Source of the DNA: Pseudomonadota bacterium
GTDB taxonomy: Bacteria; Pseudomonadota; Alphaproteobacteria; Rhizobiales; Xanthobacteraceae
Length of the DNA stretch: 7,200 nt
NCBI GenBank assembly: GCA_023433965.1
Contig: JAEYTQ010000023.1
Location: 1-7,200 of the forward strand
Direction: 5' to 3'
This document shows positions 1 through 6,106 of this stretch, in pieces. Each line of letters starts with the position of its first letter. Position 1 is the first letter of the stretch. Made by a program: the position numbers and the translations under genes. A model generated the notes under the pieces. That model did not search any database. It was not told the origin of the DNA and saw nothing but the letters and a program-made list of their open reading frames with translations.

Positions 1-361
1 GGCCGGGCGTATGCGGGTGATCTCCGAGAACATCGCGAACGCGGATTCGACGGCGCAGGCCGCCGGCGGAGATCCCTATCGCCGCAAGGTGCCGACCTTC
101 TCCTCCGCGCTCGACCGCACGCTCGACGCGCAGGTCGTCACCCTCGGCAGGATCAAGCCCGACCAATCCGCTTTCCGCGTCAGATACGAGCCCAACAATC
201 CGGCGGCCGATGCGAGCGGCAACGTGAAATATCCGAACGTGAACTCGGTGGTCGAAATGACGGACATGCGCGATGCGCAGCGGTCCTACGAGGCCAATCT
301 CAACATCATCAGTGCGACGCGCCGGATGATCCAGCGCACGCTCGACATCCTCAAGAGCTGA
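1..361 (+). CDS. flgC: Flagellar basal-body proximal rod protein FlgC (5' end missing)
   Basis: FlgC is one of the proximal rod proteins that, with FlgB, FlgF and FliE, join the MS ring to the distal rod in the periplasm; it is exported by the flagellar type III apparatus. The reading frame is open from base 2, so the true start lies upstream of the window and only 119 codons are visible (family members are about 135-140 residues, so roughly 20 are missing). The visible N-terminal part has the rod/hook-family signature 'SENIANADST'. The C-terminus ('VVEMTDMRDAQRSYEANLNI' followed by a helix ending 'RTLDILKS') is the conserved coiled-coil end of FlgC that packs in the rod core. The ATG at 11 is an internal methionine, because the in-frame residues before it (AGR) continue the usual FlgC N-terminal helix. 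fliE follows after 16 nt, so the two are surely co-transcribed. flgB is expected just upstream but is not in view. Confidence 0.96.
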   Translation, partial: AGRMRVISENIANADSTAQAAGGDPYRRKVPTFSSALDRTLDAQVVTLGRIKPDQSAFRVRYEPNNPAADASGNVKYPNVNSVVEMTDMRDAQRSYEANLNIISATRRMIQRTLDILKS

Positions 362-377
362 ACAGGACATCTAAGCC

Positions 378-686
378 ATGGCATCACCGACAGTCGCCGC
401 GAATGCTTACGCCAGCCTCGCTCGGGTGCTGGAGAACAGTGGTCCCGGCAAGGGCAGCGAACCGAACGGGCAATCCTTCGCCTCGCTGCTGAAGGACGCC
501 GTCGGCGGCGTCATGGAGTCCGGTCGCAAATCCGATGCGCAGACGGTGGCGATGGCCGCCGGCAAGGCCAACGTGATGGACGTTGTGACGGCGGTCGCCG
601 ACACCGACGTCGCGGTGTCGACGCTCGTCTCGGTCCGCGACCGCGTCATCGCGGCGTATGAAGACATCATGAAGATGCCGATCTGA
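378..686 (+). CDS. fliE: Flagellar hook-basal body complex protein FliE
   Basis: FliE is a small rod-adapter protein at the junction between the MS ring (FliF), the export gate and the proximal rod, and it must be exported before the other rod proteins. The product is 102 residues, the usual size for the family. The N-terminal 35 residues are low in conservation (Ala/Ser/Gly). The C-terminal part from about residue 35 carries the FliE pattern: 'FASLLKDAV', then 'ANVMDVVTAVADTDVAVSTL' and the terminal helix 'RDRVIAAYEDIMKMPI'. The ATG at 378 has an AGGA Shine-Dalgarno at 364-367 with 10 nt spacing. The order flgC-fliE matches flagellar operons of related alphaproteobacteria. The next gene, fliQ, is separated by 128 nt that hold a palindromic repeat, which breaks the otherwise compact layout. 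Confidence 0.95.
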   Translation: MASPTVAANAYASLARVLENSGPGKGSEPNGQSFASLLKDAVGGVMESGRKSDAQTVAMAAGKANVMDVVTAVADTDVAVSTLVSVRDRVIAAYEDIMKMPI

Positions 687-693
687 CGAGGTT

Positions 694-790
694 GTCATTT
701 CCGGGGCGCGACGAAGTCGCGAGCCCGGAATCCATGGCCACGATCGGGAGTATGGATTCCGGGCTCTCGCTGCGCGAACCCCGGAATGAC
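694..790. repeat. Cloverleaf-like palindromic intergenic repeat between fliE and fliQ
   Basis: Nested inverted repeats fill most of the fliE-fliQ gap. The outer arms are 694-706 and 779-790 (gtcattccgggg type, with one extra T in the left arm). A perfect 15-bp inner pair lies at 721-735 and 752-766, with a 16-nt loop. Between outer and inner stems sit two small side hairpins: 708-712 with 716-720 (gcgac/gtcgc) and 767-770 with 774-777 (tcgc/gcga). The folded form is therefore cloverleaf- or cruciform-shaped. The sequence style (gtcatt-ccgggg ... gcgagcccggaatcca) resembles a palindromic repeat I recall as scattered between genes in Bradyrhizobium and Rhodopseudomonas genomes; that recognition is from memory, not a search. 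It has no coding capacity of its own and lies inside what should be one transcript. Confidence 0.85.
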
Positions 791-814
791 GAAAACAGAG
801 TGGGAAATTCGCAA

Positions 815-1078
815 ATGACCGGCCCCGAAACCCTCGACGTCGCGCGCGACGCGATCTGGACCATCGTGATCGTGTCCTCGCCGCTGATGGTGGTCGGACT
901 CGTGGTCGGCGTCATCGTGTCGCTGTTCCAGGCGCTGACGCAGATCCAGGAGCAGACCTTGATCTACGTGCCGAAGATACTCGCCATCTTCGCCACGATG
1001 CTCCTGGCGCTGCCGTTCATGGCCGATTCGATGCACGCCCACATGATGCGGATCTCGTCGCGAATCATCGGCGGCTGA
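815..1078 (+). CDS. fliQ: Flagellar biosynthesis protein FliQ (export gate subunit)
   Basis: FliQ is a small inner-membrane protein that, with FliP and FliR, forms the core of the flagellar type III export gate. The product is 87 residues, matching the 86-90 typical of the family. It starts 'MTGPETLDVARDAIWTIVIV', and the two expected hydrophobic hairpin helices lie at about residues 13-38 and 49-70, separated by the conserved 'LTQIQEQTL' loop. The ATG at 815 is preferred because it gives the canonical length and has GGGA at 802-805 with 9 nt spacing. The frame stays open back to a TTG at 692, but that would translate the palindromic repeat into a 41-residue hydrophilic extension not typical of FliQ. 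fliP is not adjacent here. The gene is followed by 180 nt of inverted-repeat sequence before fliR. Confidence 0.95.
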   Translation: MTGPETLDVARDAIWTIVIVSSPLMVVGLVVGVIVSLFQALTQIQEQTLIYVPKILAIFATMLLALPFMADSMHAHMMRISSRIIGG

Positions 1079-1088
1079 GGCACAATGC

Positions 1089-1167
1089 GTCGTGCGGTGG
1101 ATTTGACATGCGCCCTGGGGGCTCCGCGAGTCGCGTCGGCGAATGTCAAATCCAATAGCCGCACGAC
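1089..1167. repeat. Long inverted repeat A in the fliQ-fliR gap
   Basis: The arms are 1089-1108 and 1144-1167. Bases 1089-1097 pair perfectly with 1159-1167 (gtcgtgcgg/ccgcacgac) and 1098-1108 with 1144-1154 (tggatttgaca/tgtcaaatcca). A 4-nt bulge (atag, 1155-1158) lies in the right arm. The stem can continue inward: 1109 pairs with 1143, and after a G-A mismatch 1111-1114 pair with 1138-1141. This leaves a 23-nt GC-rich loop that contains a small cgcg-agt-cgcg hairpin (1125-1135). It starts 10 nt after the fliQ stop codon. It does not resemble an intrinsic terminator, since no T-run follows, and downstream flagellar genes must be read through it. It could be a small non-autonomous repeat, a transcript-stabilising hairpin or a processing site. 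Confidence 0.8.
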
Positions 1168-1179
1168 TATTGATTTTTG

Positions 1180-1255
1180 CGAATGCCTCTTTGGCTCCAA
1201 CATTCGCAAAAGTGCCTGCCGCGATGGCATGCGAATGTTGGAGCCGAGGCATTCG
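1180..1255. repeat. Long inverted repeat B overlapping the fliR ribosome binding site
   Basis: Two arms of 10 and 16 bp pair perfectly: 1180-1189 with 1246-1255 (cgaatgcctc/gaggcattcg) and 1193-1208 with 1230-1245. Only a 3-nt TTT bulge (1190-1192) interrupts the 26 bp. An inner tgcc/ggca pair (1213-1216 with 1226-1229) closes a 9-nt loop. The right arm ends 3 nt before the fliR ATG and contains the best Shine-Dalgarno candidate, GAGG at 1246-1249, paired with CCTC at 1186-1189. The element also has internal symmetry: the hexamer cgaatg or its complement occurs at 1180, 1201, 1232 and 1250. This allows alternative smaller hairpins, 1175-1185 with 1201-1211 (11 bp) and 1232-1237 with 1250-1255. 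It may be an inserted miniature repeat, a translation-control hairpin, or both. Confidence 0.85.
1246..1249 (+). promoter_or_regulatory. Probable fliR Shine-Dalgarno sequence, buried in a stem
   Basis: GAGG lies 9 nt before the ATG at 1259 and is the only good purine-rich match at normal spacing; GGAG at 1240-1243 is farther away (15 nt). Both lie in the right arm of inverted repeat B, so they would be base-paired when the full stem forms. In the alternative fold with small hairpins, GAGG falls in the loop between 1237 and 1250 and would be accessible. The effect on translation is inferred, not shown. Confidence 0.45.
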
Positions 1256-1258
1256 ATT

Positions 1259-2035
1259 ATGCGCATCGACGTCTCGCTCCTGCCGGCGCTCGCCGCTTCC
1301 TTCATGCTTGTCTTCGCCCGGGTCGGCGCGATGGTGATGCTGCTGCCAGGGCTGGGCGAGACCAACATTCCGACGCGGATCAAGCTCTCGATCGCGCTGC
1401 TGCTCACGCTGATCATCCTGCCGCTGCATCGCAACGCCTACCAGGTCGACATGGGTTCGCTGGCGCCGCTGCTGGTGCTGATGCTGCACGAGATCGCGAT
1501 CGGCATCGTGCTGGGCGCGACTGCGCGCGTGACCCTGTCGGCGCTCCAGGTCGCAGGAGCCGTGATCGCGCAGCAGATGGGGCTCGGCTTCGTCACCTCG
1601 ATCGATCCGACGCAGGGACAGCAGGGCGTGCTGGTCGGTAACTTCCTGACCATGCTGGGAGTGACGCTGCTGTTTGCGACCGACAGTCATCATCTGGTCA
1701 TCGCGGCGCTGAACGACAGCTACACCATCTTCTCGCCGGGCGAGACCGTATCGAGCGGCGATGTCGCTTCCCTGGCGACGCGCGCCTTCGCCGCCGCGTT
1801 CAGCCTCGGCTTGCAGCTCTCCGGACCGTTTCTGGTGTTCGGCCTCGTCTTCAACATCGGGCTCGGGATCCTCGCCCGGCTGATGCCGCTGATGCAGGTC
1901 TATTTCGTCGGCGTCCCTCTGTCGATCTTCGCGGGTTTCCTGGTGCTCGCCGTGGTGCTCACCGCGATGATGGGCACCTATCTCGAGTACTTCATCGGGG
2001 TGATGCACCAGATGATGCCGCTGAGGTCACGGTAG
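1259..2035 (+). CDS. fliR: Flagellar biosynthesis protein FliR (export gate subunit)
   Basis: FliR is a polytopic inner-membrane protein that joins FliP and FliQ in the export gate and contacts FlhB. From the ATG at 1259 the product is 258 residues, the usual FliR length. Hydrophobic segments lie at about residues 8-30, 42-56, 68-88, 126-140, 176-205 and 212-240. Family-typical stretches include 'ARVGAMVMLLPGLGE' with 'IPTRIKLSIALLLT' near the N-terminus, 'QQMGLGFVTSIDPTQGQQ' around 105-122, and 'NIGLGILARLMPLMQVYFVG' around 199-218. The frame is open upstream to an ATG at 1085, which would add 58 residues encoded by the two inverted repeats. That extension is Cys/Arg/Ser-rich and unlike FliR, so the 1259 start is preferred, although GAGG at 1077-1080 precedes the 1085 ATG. 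flhB begins 4 nt after the stop, which suggests translational coupling and a functional FliR-FlhB pair. Confidence 0.94.
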   Translation: MRIDVSLLPALAASFMLVFARVGAMVMLLPGLGETNIPTRIKLSIALLLTLIILPLHRNAYQVDMGSLAPLLVLMLHEIAIGIVLGATARVTLSALQVAGAVIAQQMGLGFVTSIDPTQGQQGVLVGNFLTMLGVTLLFATDSHHLVIAALNDSYTIFSPGETVSSGDVASLATRAFAAAFSLGLQLSGPFLVFGLVFNIGLGILARLMPLMQVYFVGVPLSIFAGFLVLAVVLTAMMGTYLEYFIGVMHQMMPLRSR

Positions 2036-2039
2036 ATCG

Positions 2040-3119
2040 ATGTCAGACGACAAGGACCCAGAGAGTCAAACAGAAGACCCGACGCAAAAGCGTCTCGACG
2101 ATGCGCTCGAACGTGGCGACGTCGCCAAGAGCCAGGAGATCAACACCTGGTTCATGATGGCGGGCGGCACGCTCGTGGTGGCGACCTTCTCGGGTTCGGT
2201 CGGCAGCGGGCTGCTGACGCCGATGCGCAACCTGCTCGCCAACTCCTGGATGATCAAGACCGACGGCAAGGCTCTGCTCGTCCTGATGCAGCAGATCGAG
2301 ATCGCCGTGCTCGCCGCGGTCGGCGTGCCCCTGTTGATGCTGGTGCTGGCGGCCATCGCCGGCAACATGCTCCAGCACCGTCTGGTGTGGTCGGCCGACT
2401 CCCTCAAGCCCAAATTCAGCAAGATTTCGCCCGCCGCCGGCTTTCAGCGCATCTTCGGTAAGCAGGCGGCCGCCAATTTTCTCAAGGGCCTCGGCAAGAT
2501 CGTTGCTCTGGCCGTGGTCATGACCATGATCCTGTGGCCCGAGCGGCATCGCATGGAAGCGATGGTCAGGCTCGATCCGGCCGCCATGCTTGGCGCCAGC
2601 ACCAGCATGACCGTCCAGCTGCTCGGCGCGGTGGTCGCCGCGCTCGCGATCATCGCCATCGCCGACTACTTCTTCCAGTACCGAAGCTGGTTCCAGCGGC
2701 AGAAGATGTCGCTCCAGGAGATCAAGGAAGAGTACAAGCAGTCCGAAGGCGACCCGCACATCAAGGGCAAGATCAGGCAGCTGCGGGCGCAGCGCGCCAA
2801 GAAGCGCATGATGGCGGCGGTTCCCAAGGCCTCGGTGATCATCACCAACCCGACCCACTATTCGGTGGCGCTGTCCTACGAGCGCGGCATGACCGCGCCG
2901 ATCTGCGTCGCCAAGGGCGTCGACAACCTCGCCTTCAAGATCCGGGAGGTCGCGCGCGAGCACGACATCCCGATCGTCGAGAACGTGCCGCTCGCCCGCG
3001 CACTCTATGCCACCGTCGACATCGACCAGGAAATCCCGACCGAGCACTATCACGCGGTCGCCGAGGTCATCGGCTACGTCATGCGGCTGAAGCGCGGATT
3101 CAGCGCCGGGCAGGGATAA
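2040..3119 (+). CDS. flhB: Flagellar export switch protein FlhB
   Basis: FlhB is the export-gate protein that controls the change from rod/hook-type to filament-type substrates through self-cleavage of its cytoplasmic domain. The 359-residue product has the classic layout. A charged N-terminus carries the family signature 'ESQTEDPTQKRLDDALERGD'. Four transmembrane helices follow at about 35-55, 86-108, 145-166 and 190-212. A basic linker ('MSLQEIKEEYKQSEGDPHIK') leads to the cytoplasmic domain with the intact autocleavage motif N270-P271-T272-H273. The C-terminal domain continues through 'APICVAKGVDNLAFKIREVA' to residue 359. FlhB is homologous to injectisome SctU/YscU proteins; the flagellar assignment rests on the flgC-fliE-fliQ-fliR neighbours. 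The start is fixed by the MSDDKDPESQTEDPT N-terminus. Weak GAGG (2023-2026) and GGTAG (2031-2035) sites overlap the end of fliR, which fits coupled translation. Confidence 0.96.
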   Translation: MSDDKDPESQTEDPTQKRLDDALERGDVAKSQEINTWFMMAGGTLVVATFSGSVGSGLLTPMRNLLANSWMIKTDGKALLVLMQQIEIAVLAAVGVPLLMLVLAAIAGNMLQHRLVWSADSLKPKFSKISPAAGFQRIFGKQAAANFLKGLGKIVALAVVMTMILWPERHRMEAMVRLDPAAMLGASTSMTVQLLGAVVAALAIIAIADYFFQYRSWFQRQKMSLQEIKEEYKQSEGDPHIKGKIRQLRAQRAKKRMMAAVPKASVIITNPTHYSVALSYERGMTAPICVAKGVDNLAFKIREVAREHDIPIVENVPLARALYATVDIDQEIPTEHYHAVAEVIGYVMRLKRGFSAGQG

Positions 3120-3125
3120 AACACC

Positions 3126-3173
3126 CGAAAAGTACCGGAAATGGTCGTAATCTGGGAATCAGCGTACCTTTCG
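3126..3173. other. Imperfect inverted repeat after flhB
   Basis: In the 155-nt flhB-cckA gap, 3126-3135 (cgaaaagtac) and 3164-3173 (gtacctttcg) are complementary with one mismatch, across a 28-nt spacer. It begins 6 nt after the flhB stop. It lacks the compact GC stem plus T-run of an intrinsic terminator. A two-part operator or chance are both possible. I found no convincing sigma-70 promoter and no TTAA-N7-TTAA CtrA box in this gap, so read-through from flhB into the kinase gene remains open. Confidence 0.3.
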
Positions 3174-3211
3174 CCGCTGCTGCCCTTGCACCTCAGGGTC
3201 CGATTCAGGCA

Positions 3212-3218
3212 GGGAGGA
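3212..3218 (+). promoter_or_regulatory. Strong Shine-Dalgarno-like site upstream of cckA
   Basis: GGGAGGA is the best anti-16S match in the flhB-cckA gap. It ends 14 nt before an in-frame GTG at 3233 and 56 nt before the ATG at 3275. The spacing to GTG is long, but a small hairpin (3222-3226 with 3235-3239, cgcgc/gcgcg) could alter it. It may serve a GTG start of the kinase or be incidental. Confidence 0.3.
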
Positions 3219-3274
3219 CCCCGCGCGCCCCGGTGCGCGTTGATTCTCTGCCGACAGGCTGCGCCAGCTCGAGA

Positions 3275-5866
3275 ATGACCGCCGAGACCGACCACGACCT
3301 CACACGCGATCCCGTTGCGGCGCACGAGCCGTCGCCGCGCTCGGGCAGCATTGCGCTGGTGCTGCTGGTGGCCGCCGGCCTCGTCGCGGTCGCCGTGGGG
3401 CTGATGACGCTCGGCCGCGCACAGGCGCAGCCCTATATCCTCGGCATCCTCGCAGTGCTGGCGATGGTCGGCCTGTTCAACCTGTTCGCGTTCGCCGCCG
3501 GCATCATCCGCTTTGCCGACCGCAATCTGGATGATCCGATCATCGCCCGCATCTCCGATCACGCCTTCGACGGGCTGGCCGTCACGGATGCCCGCGGCCA
3601 CGTGGTCTATTCCAACGCCGCCTACCTGACCCTGACCGGCGCCAGCGGCCCGCAGGACGTGCGTCCCGTGGAGCGCGTTTTCATCGGCAATCCCGACGTC
3701 TCCGAAGCCGTGTTCCGGCTGCTGAAAGCCGCGCGCGAGGGCAAGCGGCAGCAGGAAGAGGTGCGCATCTCCGGCCAGGACGGCAACCAGGGCCGCTGGC
3801 TGCGCATGCGGGTGCGTCCGCTCGGCACAGGCAAGCGCGAGGCGAAGTACGCGGTGTGGTCGATCGCCGACATCACCCGCGACCGCGAACGCCAGGAGGA
3901 CGTGTTCCAGGAGCTCCAGCACGCCATCGAATATCTCGATCACGCGCCGTGCGGCTTCTTCTCGGTCAATCCGGCCGGCGAGCTCGCTTACGTCAACGCC
4001 ACGCTGGCGAACTGGCTCGACTACGACCTTGCCGAGATCGGATCGGGCGGGTTGAAGCTCACCGACATCGTTTCCGGCGACGGCGCTTCGCTCTTGACCT
4101 CGATCGTGGCGGTGCCGGGCGAGGTCAAGACGGAAGTCTTCGACATCGACCTGCGCATGCGCAGCGGCAAGACCATGCCGGTGCGGCTCTATCACAAGCT
4201 TGCCTTCGGTGCCGACGGCGCGCCGGGTCCCTCGCGCACGCTGGTGATCAGCCGCGCCCGCGACGAGCGCAGCGATCCCGACCGCGCCGCCGAAGTGCGC
4301 TTCATGCGCTTCTTCGACCACACGCCGATGGCGATCGCGACCGTCGACCGTGCCGGCAACGTGGTGCGCGCCAATGCGCGCTACGCCAAGCTGGGCCAGG
4401 CACTCGGGCTCGACACCGCCTCCAAGTCGATCTTCCGCGCGGTCAATGCGCGCGACCGGCACCTCCTGATCGCGGCCATCAACCAGGCTGCCGAGGGCCA
4501 TGCCGATATCGCGCCGGTCGAGGTTGCGCTGGAAGGGACCAAGGAGCGCTGGGGCCAGTTCTTCGTCACACCGGTCGATTCGGCCGAGAACGACGCCGAA
4601 GCTGCCATCGTGCACATGCTCGAGACCACCGAGCGGCGCGCGCTGGAGAACCAGATCAACCAGTCGCAGAAGATGGAGACGGTCGGCCAGCTCGCTGGCG
4701 GCATCGCCCACGACTTCAACAACGTGCTCTCCGCCATCATGATGGCGAACGACTTCCTGCTGAACGCGCACAAGCCGACCGACCCGTCGTTCCAGGACAT
4801 CATGCAGATCAAGCAGAACGCGACGCGCGCCGCGACGCTGGTGCGGCAGCTGCTGGCGTTCTCGCGGCGCCAGACGCTGCGGCCGCAAGTGCTCGATCTC
4901 GGCGATGCGCTCTCCGACCTCGCCATGCTGCTGCGCCGCCTGATCGGCGAGAAGGTCAAGCACGAGACCATCCATGGCCGTGATCTCTGGCCGGTCAAGG
5001 TCGACGTCTCCCAGTTCGAGCAGGTGATCGTCAACCTCGCGGTGAACGCGCGCGACGCGATGCCGGATGGCGGCAAGCTGATCATCCGCACCGCAAACGT
5101 CACCGCAGAAGAAGCGGCCAAGCTCGCCTACAAGGGCATGCCGGCGGCGGACTATGTTCGGATCGAGGTCGCCGACACCGGCACCGGCATCCCGGCCGAC
5201 ATCCGCGACAAGATCTTCGAACCGTTCTTCTCGACCAAGGAAGTCGGCAAGGGCACCGGCCTAGGGCTCTCCACCGTCTACGGCATCGTCAAGCAGACCG
5301 GCGGCTTCATCTACGTCGATTCCGAGCCGGGGCAGGGCACCTCGTTCCAAATCTTCCTGCCGCGCCATATCGCCGAGCCGGAGGCGCAGGTCGAGCCGCC
5401 CGCAGCCGTGGTCGGGGCGAGCAATGGCGCCGCGAAAGAGGCCACCTCCGCCGCCGCGCCAGCCGAGGCGAAGCCGCGCACTGATCTCACCGGACAGGGC
5501 ACCATCCTCCTGGTCGAGGATGAAGAGGGCCTGCGCGCCCTCAACGCCCGCGGCCTGCGCTCGCGCGGTTACACCGTGGTCGAGGCCGAGAACGGCGTGG
5601 AGGCGATGGAGGCGCTGGAGGAGCAGGGCGGCGCAATCGACCTCGTCGTGTCGGACGTCGTCATGCCCGAGATGGACGGTCCGACACTGCTGAAGGCGAT
5701 GCGGGAGAAGAACCCCGACATCAAGTTCATCTTCGTCTCCGGTTATGCCGAGGACGCCTTCGAGAAGAGCCTGCCCGAAGGGCAGCAGTTCGATTTCCTA
5801 CCGAAGCCGTTCACGCTCAGCCAACTCGTGGCGGCGGTGAAGGAGACGATGACCAAGCAGGGGTGA
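3275..5866 (+). CDS. cckA: CckA-type membrane hybrid histidine kinase (three PAS, HisKA, HATPase, receiver)
   Basis: In Caulobacter, CckA passes phosphate through the phosphotransferase ChpT to CtrA (cell cycle, flagellar genes) and CpdR, and can reverse the flow. This 863-residue product has two transmembrane helices (about 24-46 and 53-79). Three PAS-like regions follow at about 87-208, 213-329 and 344-454, then HisKA with phospho-acceptor H479 in '[17 protein letters not shown]'. The HATPase domain shows N591 in '[15 protein letters not shown]', D634 in 'VADTGTGIP' and the '[20 protein letters not shown]' lid. An Ala/Pro/Glu-rich linker (about 698-740) leads to a receiver with acidic residues E748-E751, phospho-acceptor D794 in '[10 protein letters not shown]', S822 and K844. 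All catalytic residues are present. It is longer than Caulobacter CckA (691 residues, from memory), consistent with an extra PAS unit. The ATG at 3275 has a poor ribosome site; an in-frame GTG at 3233 lies behind GGGAGGA (3212-3218), so 14 more residues are possible. The frame is open back into flhB, but that part is a shadow. Confidence 0.92.
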   Translation: MTAETDHDLTRDPVAAHEPSPRSGSIALVLLVAAGLVAVAVGLMTLGRAQAQPYILGILAVLAMVGLFNLFAFAAGIIRFADRNLDDPIIARISDHAFDGLAVTDARGHVVYSNAAYLTLTGASGPQDVRPVERVFIGNPDVSEAVFRLLKAAREGKRQQEEVRISGQDGNQGRWLRMRVRPLGTGKREAKYAVWSIADITRDRERQEDVFQELQHAIEYLDHAPCGFFSVNPAGELAYVNATLANWLDYDLAEIGSGGLKLTDIVSGDGASLLTSIVAVPGEVKTEVFDIDLRMRSGKTMPVRLYHKLAFGADGAPGPSRTLVISRARDERSDPDRAAEVRFMRFFDHTPMAIATVDRAGNVVRANARYAKLGQALGLDTASKSIFRAVNARDRHLLIAAINQAAEGHADIAPVEVALEGTKERWGQFFVTPVDSAENDAEAAIVHMLETTERRALENQINQSQKMETVGQLAGGIAHDFNNVLSAIMMANDFLLNAHKPTDPSFQDIMQIKQNATRAATLVRQLLAFSRRQTLRPQVLDLGDALSDLAMLLRRLIGEKVKHETIHGRDLWPVKVDVSQFEQVIVNLAVNARDAMPDGGKLIIRTANVTAEEAAKLAYKGMPAADYVRIEVADTGTGIPADIRDKIFEPFFSTKEVGKGTGLGLSTVYGIVKQTGGFIYVDSEPGQGTSFQIFLPRHIAEPEAQVEPPAAVVGASNGAAKEATSAAAPAEAKPRTDLTGQGTILLVEDEEGLRALNARGLRSRGYTVVEAENGVEAMEALEEQGGAIDLVVSDVVMPEMDGPTLLKAMREKNPDIKFIFVSGYAEDAFEKSLPEGQQFDFLPKPFTLSQLVAAVKETMTKQG

Positions 5867-5867
5867 G

Positions 5868-5890
5868 GGCGAGCTGTCGCCGCACTCGCC
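5868..5890 (+). terminator. Weak stem-loop just after cckA, possible terminator
   Basis: Two overlapping hairpins start 1 nt after the kinase stop codon: 5868-5872 with 5877-5881 (ggcga, loop gctg, tcgcc), or 5868-5873 with 5885-5890 (ggcgag/ctcgcc). Neither is followed by a T-run, so an intrinsic terminator is doubtful. The position after the last gene of the presumed flagellar-kinase block is the main argument for it. Confidence 0.25.
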
Positions 5891-6093
5891 GTCATTGCGC
5901 CCGGCTCCATCAACGCCCGTCATGGCTTGCGTAACGACGCGGAAAAAGCGCGAACTGCCGCGCAAGCCGAAGGTAACGCGACGCCCGCGGTTCCCTCCTG
6001 CACTGCGGCCAAGCTCCGGCCAAATATGCGCTTTTGCCACATCCCCGCGACTGAGGGCCGCAGCCACAAGTTCCGAAACCGGCTTCACTTTTC

Positions 6094-6106
6094 GGGCAGT
6101 CTGCCC
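6094..6106. promoter_or_regulatory. Short perfect palindrome upstream of the Tim44-like gene, operator candidate
   Basis: The sequence gggcag-t-ctgccc is fully symmetric and ends 43 nt before the ATG at 6150. It could be a dimeric repressor site or a small hairpin in the leader. No regulator can be named from it. Confidence 0.25.

Noticed and set aside
692..814. An N-terminally extended FliQ starting at TTG 692
   Set aside because: It would translate the palindromic repeat into a hydrophilic 41-residue tail; the ATG at 815 gives the normal 87-residue FliQ with a usable GGGA site.
1089..1255. Inverted repeats in the fliQ-fliR gap as transcription terminators
   Set aside because: No T-run follows either stem, and fliR-flhB directly downstream show no promoter of their own that I can recognise.
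695..2008. Long minus-strand open frame of 437 codons opposite fliQ and fliR
   Set aside because: The product is His/Gln/Arg/Asp-rich, the typical antisense shadow of high-GC membrane-protein genes, and it crosses several real genes.
2534..3274. The kinase frame continues open back into flhB, suggesting a 1110-residue protein
   Set aside because: The region 2534-3119 is the out-of-frame shadow of a well conserved flhB; its translation is Arg/Ala-rich with no family resemblance, and the kinase N-terminus begins naturally near 3233-3275.
3120..3274. CtrA binding site or clear sigma-70 promoter before cckA
   Set aside because: No TTAA-N7-TTAA pair is present; the possible ttgcac at 3186-3191 has no matching -10 box at normal spacing.
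3074..4975. Long minus-strand open frame of 633 codons opposite the kinase
   Set aside because: It is a codon-bias shadow of the kinase gene with no recognisable domain and biased composition.
3856..4983. Plus-strand 375-codon open frame inside the kinase
   Set aside because: It is Arg/Ala-rich out-of-frame translation overlapping the PAS and HisKA coding sequence, which is clearly conserved in the other frame.
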